Position numbers and translations under genes: made by a program
Notes under the pieces: generated by a model
Told to the model about the DNA's origin: nothing
Database searches by the model: none
What the model saw: only the letters and a program-made list of their open reading frames with translations
Part shown: positions 17,786 through 21,116 of the stretch, piece after piece
Position numbering within the stretch: the first letter of the stretch is position 1
Layout: each line of letters begins with the position of its first letter
Assembly (NCBI GenBank): GCA_001566745.1
Contig: KQ964442.1
Span: 57,428-78,543, forward strand
Direction: 5' to 3'
DNA: 21,116 bases
Origin: Conidiobolus coronatus NRRL 28638
Lineage: Eukaryota; Entomophthoromycota; Entomophthoromycetes; Entomophthorales; Conidiobolaceae

Positions 17786-19689
17786 CTAAAATTTTAACTT
17801 TGATTTTTTAGTCCTTAATAAAGCTTTAGCACCTGAAACGCTAGATACAAAGTTTGGATTCCATATTTTACCAAAATGAAGACCTTCTGTCCAATTAGGA
17901 ACACCATCAGCTAAAATTTAAATTAATATATATATAGTTATAATATCTCTATTGTTTTTACCTGTTAATTTGGCAGACTTCTTCAATAAACTAAGCTCAG
18001 TAACACCGGGTAGCATATCCAAAGTCGTACTCTTAGTAATCTCAATTCGAGTTTGGAAATCCATTAAAATATAATCTTCGCTAGGTAGTCGCCATTTTCT
18101 ACATACCATATCTTTAATTTCACTTAACTTCATATTTGGGCTAACACTTATCGTGGTGGTATGAGCAACACCCTTTTTATACATAAGTTGAATTTTGATG
18201 AAATGCGATGCAGCTGCTGGAGGCGGGAGTGCACTGAAAAAATCATCAAAGCTAGATGGCGCAGCTGCATTTTGAGCGCGATGTCTTGAATGTGAAGGTG
18301 AGTCAAGAATTGGTATTTGAGTTCTTCTAGTACTAGCAGATGTTGCTTGGGATTTTGATGTTGTTTGAGATTGAGGCGGTAGTGATGTTGTTTGAGTAAT
18401 TGGAATTGGAGTTGAAGTCTGTTGCTGGGTTTTATTTAGTAATTGCTGATTCATTTTTTCTAATATAATGTTAATTATGACTGTTGTGAAAATTGAAAAA
18501 AGTATACCTTGTGAAGGAGATGCTTCTACTAGTGCAAACTGGTCAAAGGCAAATTGATCTATTTGCCTAGAGCGGTCCAAAGCTAAAACCGTTTAGAATT
18601 TGATTAAATTAAATGTTTTAAATCATTATTACCTGGAAAGTCTTCATCAATTTCGCCATCTTCAGCAATGTGCATGTTCCAATGAGCCACTGAACTTTGT
18701 TGCTCGTCAAGAGGAGGCTCTCTTTTCTCGTCATAATATTGATATAATATGTAACCAATTGCTTGAGCCACAGTTGCGTCACCTTTTACCAGCACATCCA
18801 TAGGCTTTGATGAATCATCACTAAATGGCAGTAAAATTTCAAGCTGGATAGCTCGTAACTCGCCCTTTCCTGTCTGAAATTGATGTTAATATAATGATAT
18901 ATTATACTACGATTTATACTTACAAACACAGCATATTCCTCTGCGAAAGGATTATCCATAGCTGTTTGATTAGATTTAATTAGCTGAGATAATAATGAAA
19001 CTTTTGGTTGGTCCTGCACTGGTAAAGGAATTGGGCAAAAATCTATAATATGCTGTTGAGTTTTACGACTTGGAGGAGCTTCTACTGTCATTGCGCTCGG
19101 TCTACGGCTATCTTTAATTAGATTATCATTTAGTTTTATCTCTGGAATTCCAACTACACTAGGCAATGGCAATGTTCTCGATAAATCGGTAGGCTGAGCT
19201 GGTGGAAAATTTAAATTTTTTGCAGGCTCAACAGCCTTTAATCTAAACAGAATTAAAAAGGTGAAAATGGATATAAAACTATATATACCTAGAGGAAGCT
19301 AGTTTAATTTCGCTATCCAAAGTGCTTGTCCCTATGTTAACTTCTTTATGATTTTTGTCTACAGAATCTTGGAAACTTTCTGGAGCACTTAAAGGAGGCC
19401 TTTCGCTTATAGTTTTTAGAGTATTTCTTTCAACGACTCTTCTAGATCTCAAACTTAAAGGATTTCTAGGCGGAACATGACCTGGAGGGTATTGTCTTAC
19501 TCCTGACATAATTTCAGGTGATAGTGCTTCAGTAATATTTGGAAAAGAAGACCCAGTTTTTATATAATCATTATTTTCATTTTTCTCTTTTTCAAAATTT
19601 ACTAGCCTAGAAGCTAATTTATCATCTACTTTTAAATGTACTAATTTTAATTGATGGATTAAATATGGTACATCGGTTATTAAAGACAT
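17786..19689 (-). CDS. sin1: TORC2 subunit Sin1/Avo1, six exons, no PH domain visible
   Basis: Scaffold subunit of TOR complex 2 that recruits AGC-kinase substrates at the plasma membrane. Exons: 19689-19289, 19242-18924, 18873-18633, 18582-18508, 18459-17962, 17910-17786; about 552 residues with phase kept. The N-terminus MSLITDVPYLIHQLKL is characteristic of fungal Sin1. The CRIM domain spans about residues 230-345, beginning NPFAEEYAVF and including LEILLPF, WNMHIAEDGEIDEDFP and the FALVEASPSQ end. After a Gln/Thr/Ser-rich linker, a ubiquitin-like Ras-binding domain runs from about 431 to 509 (HFIKIQLMYKK to ELSLLKKSAKL). Only some 40 residues follow, so the C-terminal PH domain common in this family is missing or reduced. 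Sin1 usually binds membranes through that PH domain. Intron 4 (18460-18507) is free of stops and a multiple of three. Confidence 0.92.
18460..18507 (-). other. sin1: Stop-free 48-nt intron of sin1
   Basis: GTATAC donor and ATTAG acceptor, placed right after the CRIM domain. Retention keeps the frame and would add sixteen mostly hydrophobic residues (GILFSIFTTVIINIIL). I call it an intron because the insertion is unlike the flanking hydrophilic sequence and its length and ends match the other introns. Confidence 0.7.
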
Positions 19690-20108
19690 AATAGTTAATA
19701 TTAAGAAATATAACTATTAGAAATACACTAAAAATACAAATAATAAATATTATATACAAAAGTTGATTGTAAGTTTCAAAAATGTAAATTAATAGTCACT
19801 ATATATTTAAATTTGATTAAATTTGATGATTTAGTGGGATTAGCAGAAATTTAAATAAAAAATATGCTAAAATTTAAATTAAAATAATCTATATTGTTAA
19901 CAGTTTAATAATATTAATATGTTTTTGAGTTATTTATATTATGATCGTAGCTTATTGGTTTACATATAATATGCTAATTATCAGTCTTATATACTGAAAA
20001 CTAAAACTGAAAACTTTTATATGCAAATTTTTACTATGCCTGATGTCACGATTTATTCAAAATTGTATATCTAACATTTTAGTTTTGAAAAGACTATTGT
20101 AACGAATA
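19690..20108. promoter_or_regulatory. sin1 upstream region
   Basis: About 420 nt between the sin1 start and the 3' end of the next gene, which is on the same strand. It is AT-rich, has no coding signal, and includes a small direct repeat (ACTGAAAAC twice, within 19993-20015). It must hold the sin1 promoter; no specific element can be called. Confidence 0.4.
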
Positions 20109-20114
20109 TTTATT
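20109..20114 (-). terminator. Candidate polyadenylation signal of yip4
   Basis: AATAAA on the minus strand, 11 nt past the yip4 stop codon. Supported by motif and position only. Confidence 0.4.
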
Positions 20115-20124
20115 AATCTTAATA

Positions 20125-21031
20125 TTAGGGGGTTTCCTCTTTTCCAGTTTTCTTTTCGATATCCTTCATCATTAATACCATCCACCCAATAATGAAATAA
20201 AACAAGCAAATTGGGTATAAAGCTAAACCTCTTCTGCTAGGAGGGAAAGTATCGATTAAAAATCCAATAGAAGCTAATAGATAAAAATTAATTTAAAAAC
20301 TAAAAAAATAAAACTATCAATATTACCATAGCATGACCAACCAAAGGCTAGTATACAAACTATTAAGCGAACCCAAAAGATATTAACGGCAGAGCTAATG
20401 ATGGCTGCTATGACCAATGGGAAGATGCAGTAGCCTAATAGACACACGTTTTGTAAAAATGACCTAAAAACTTGTTAATTCTAAAAATCATTAATATATT
20501 TATAAATATGCTTACACTTTTCCACCAAGCAATTTTGAGTTTACAGTAACAATGCCAGAACCCAACCAAACGACTACAAAAATAACACAGAAAATTATAG
20601 TGCTTTGGTCAACTTTTTCAAGACTGAAAATTCTATAATATAGTTATTAATAATAAAATCTGGATATTAGTAAACGATAGATATTACATAGCTAAAGCCA
20701 AACAGAATAGTAAAGGACCCCATAAATCCCCTGTTTAAAGTCTGTTAGTTAAAAGCAAAACAAAATTTGGTTAAATTACAATCTTTCATAATATCTTCTT
20801 GTTTTTTAGTACTTAATACTAAAATGAGCTTCTTGAAAATATTTTTTAAATCTCTCATCTAATACAAATAATTAAAATTGAATATTGGATAATGAATAAA
20901 TGTTTAATTACTAAACTTTCAGTAACTGGTTCGTCTAAAGTGTCATAAAATACTCCACCAGTAGCAGCTCCTGAAGCTCCAATTCTTCCTGAAATTTCAT
21001 CTGGTTCACTTGTGCTTAAAGGTTGACTCAT
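20125..21031 (-). CDS. yip4: Yip1-family Golgi membrane protein, Yip4/YIPF6 type, six exons
   Basis: Predicted 214 residues from exons 21031-20912, 20858-20780, 20730-20688, 20632-20516, 20463-20327 and 20273-20125; all five introns are 49-55 nt and phase is kept at each junction. Landmarks of the YIPF6/Yip4 branch are present: TLDEPVTESL followed by MRDLKNIFKKL, the DWDLWGPLL entry into the first helix, NSKLLGG in a loop, CLLGYCIFPL, and PPSRRGLALYPICLFYF before the last helix. Five hydrophobic segments fit the five-helix topology of the family, with the N-terminus in the cytosol. Members bind Rab GTPases and act in ER-Golgi and intra-Golgi traffic; the precise role of this branch is not settled. 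The gene is so divided by introns that no single open frame reveals it. Confidence 0.93.
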
Positions 21032-21116
21032 GTTAAATTAAAATTGATGATTATTTTTAGACTTTAATTTTTTACATAATTACAAGTCCAAATGAATTAA
21101 AACATTTATCTCATTT
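21032..21116. other. yip4 upstream sequence at the window edge
   Basis: The last 85 nt precede the yip4 start codon and are AT-rich 5' flanking sequence. No gene is visible. Confidence 0.4.

Noticed and set aside
18600-18803. Forward-strand frame of 67 codons opposite sin1
   Set aside because: It lies antisense to the CRIM-coding exon and its composition reflects that exon; no independent support.
20031-20038. ATGCAAAT octamer in the sin1 upstream region
   Set aside because: It matches the animal POU-factor octamer by chance in AT-rich DNA; such factors are not expected in a fungus.
1-21116. Mobile elements, viral remnants, CRISPR-like arrays or clustered novel systems
   Set aside because: No transposase, reverse transcriptase, integrase or capsid-like sequence, no long terminal or inverted repeats, and no regular short repeat array were seen; all sizeable coding capacity is explained by conserved eukaryotic genes.

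Overview
This is nuclear DNA from a eukaryote, most likely an AT-rich, intron-rich fungus. The evidence is spliceosomal GT..AG introns, 33 of which I could place, nearly all 46-60 nt, with T-rich TAG acceptors. Canonical AATAAA hexamers follow every stop codon. Fungal-type residues appear in several proteins, for example NYQGRP near the C-terminus of the P5A ATPase and an MSLITD...LIHQL start on Sin1. I cannot name the species. AT-rich early-diverging fungi or Taphrinomycotina would fit, but that is a guess. I see no bacterial operon, mobile element, viral remnant or CRISPR array.

Layout, left to right. 2-3811 (+): the 3' ~90% of the ER P5A ATPase Spf1 in ten exons, 5' end outside the window. 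3812-4554: a convergent gene-free gap. 4555-5072 (-): a small LYR-motif mitochondrial protein. 5269-5897 (-): the exosome cofactor Mpp6. 5898-6644: a divergent upstream region. 6645-11346 (+): NOT4, the RING/RRM/C3H1 ubiquitin ligase of CCR4-NOT, unusually long, with six PPG-phi motifs and two single-base frame breaks at A-runs near its 3' end. 11534-12375 (+): uroporphyrinogen-III synthase with one intron. 12376-13029: a convergent gap. 13030-17083 (-): the INO80 chromatin-remodelling ATPase in six exons, one a 10-nt microexon. 17524-17597 (-): tRNA-Asn(GTT). 17786-19689 (-): the TORC2 subunit Sin1/Avo1 with CRIM and Ras-binding-like domains but no visible PH domain. 20125-21031 (-): the Golgi protein Yip4/YIPF6.

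The genes are conserved single-copy housekeeping functions and do not form a pathway cluster. The one suggestive pairing is the divergent Mpp6/NOT4 pair: both act in RNA decay and share about 750 bp of upstream DNA. Most proteins are split by short introns, so single-frame reading gives fragments. The coordinates below come from joining exons by splice signals and checking reading phase at every junction.

I found no previously undescribed multi-gene system. The observations most worth following are in NOT4 (PPG-phi array, paired A-run frame breaks, long unassigned C-terminus), the INO80 microexon, and the Sin1 architecture with a stop-free 48-nt intron.
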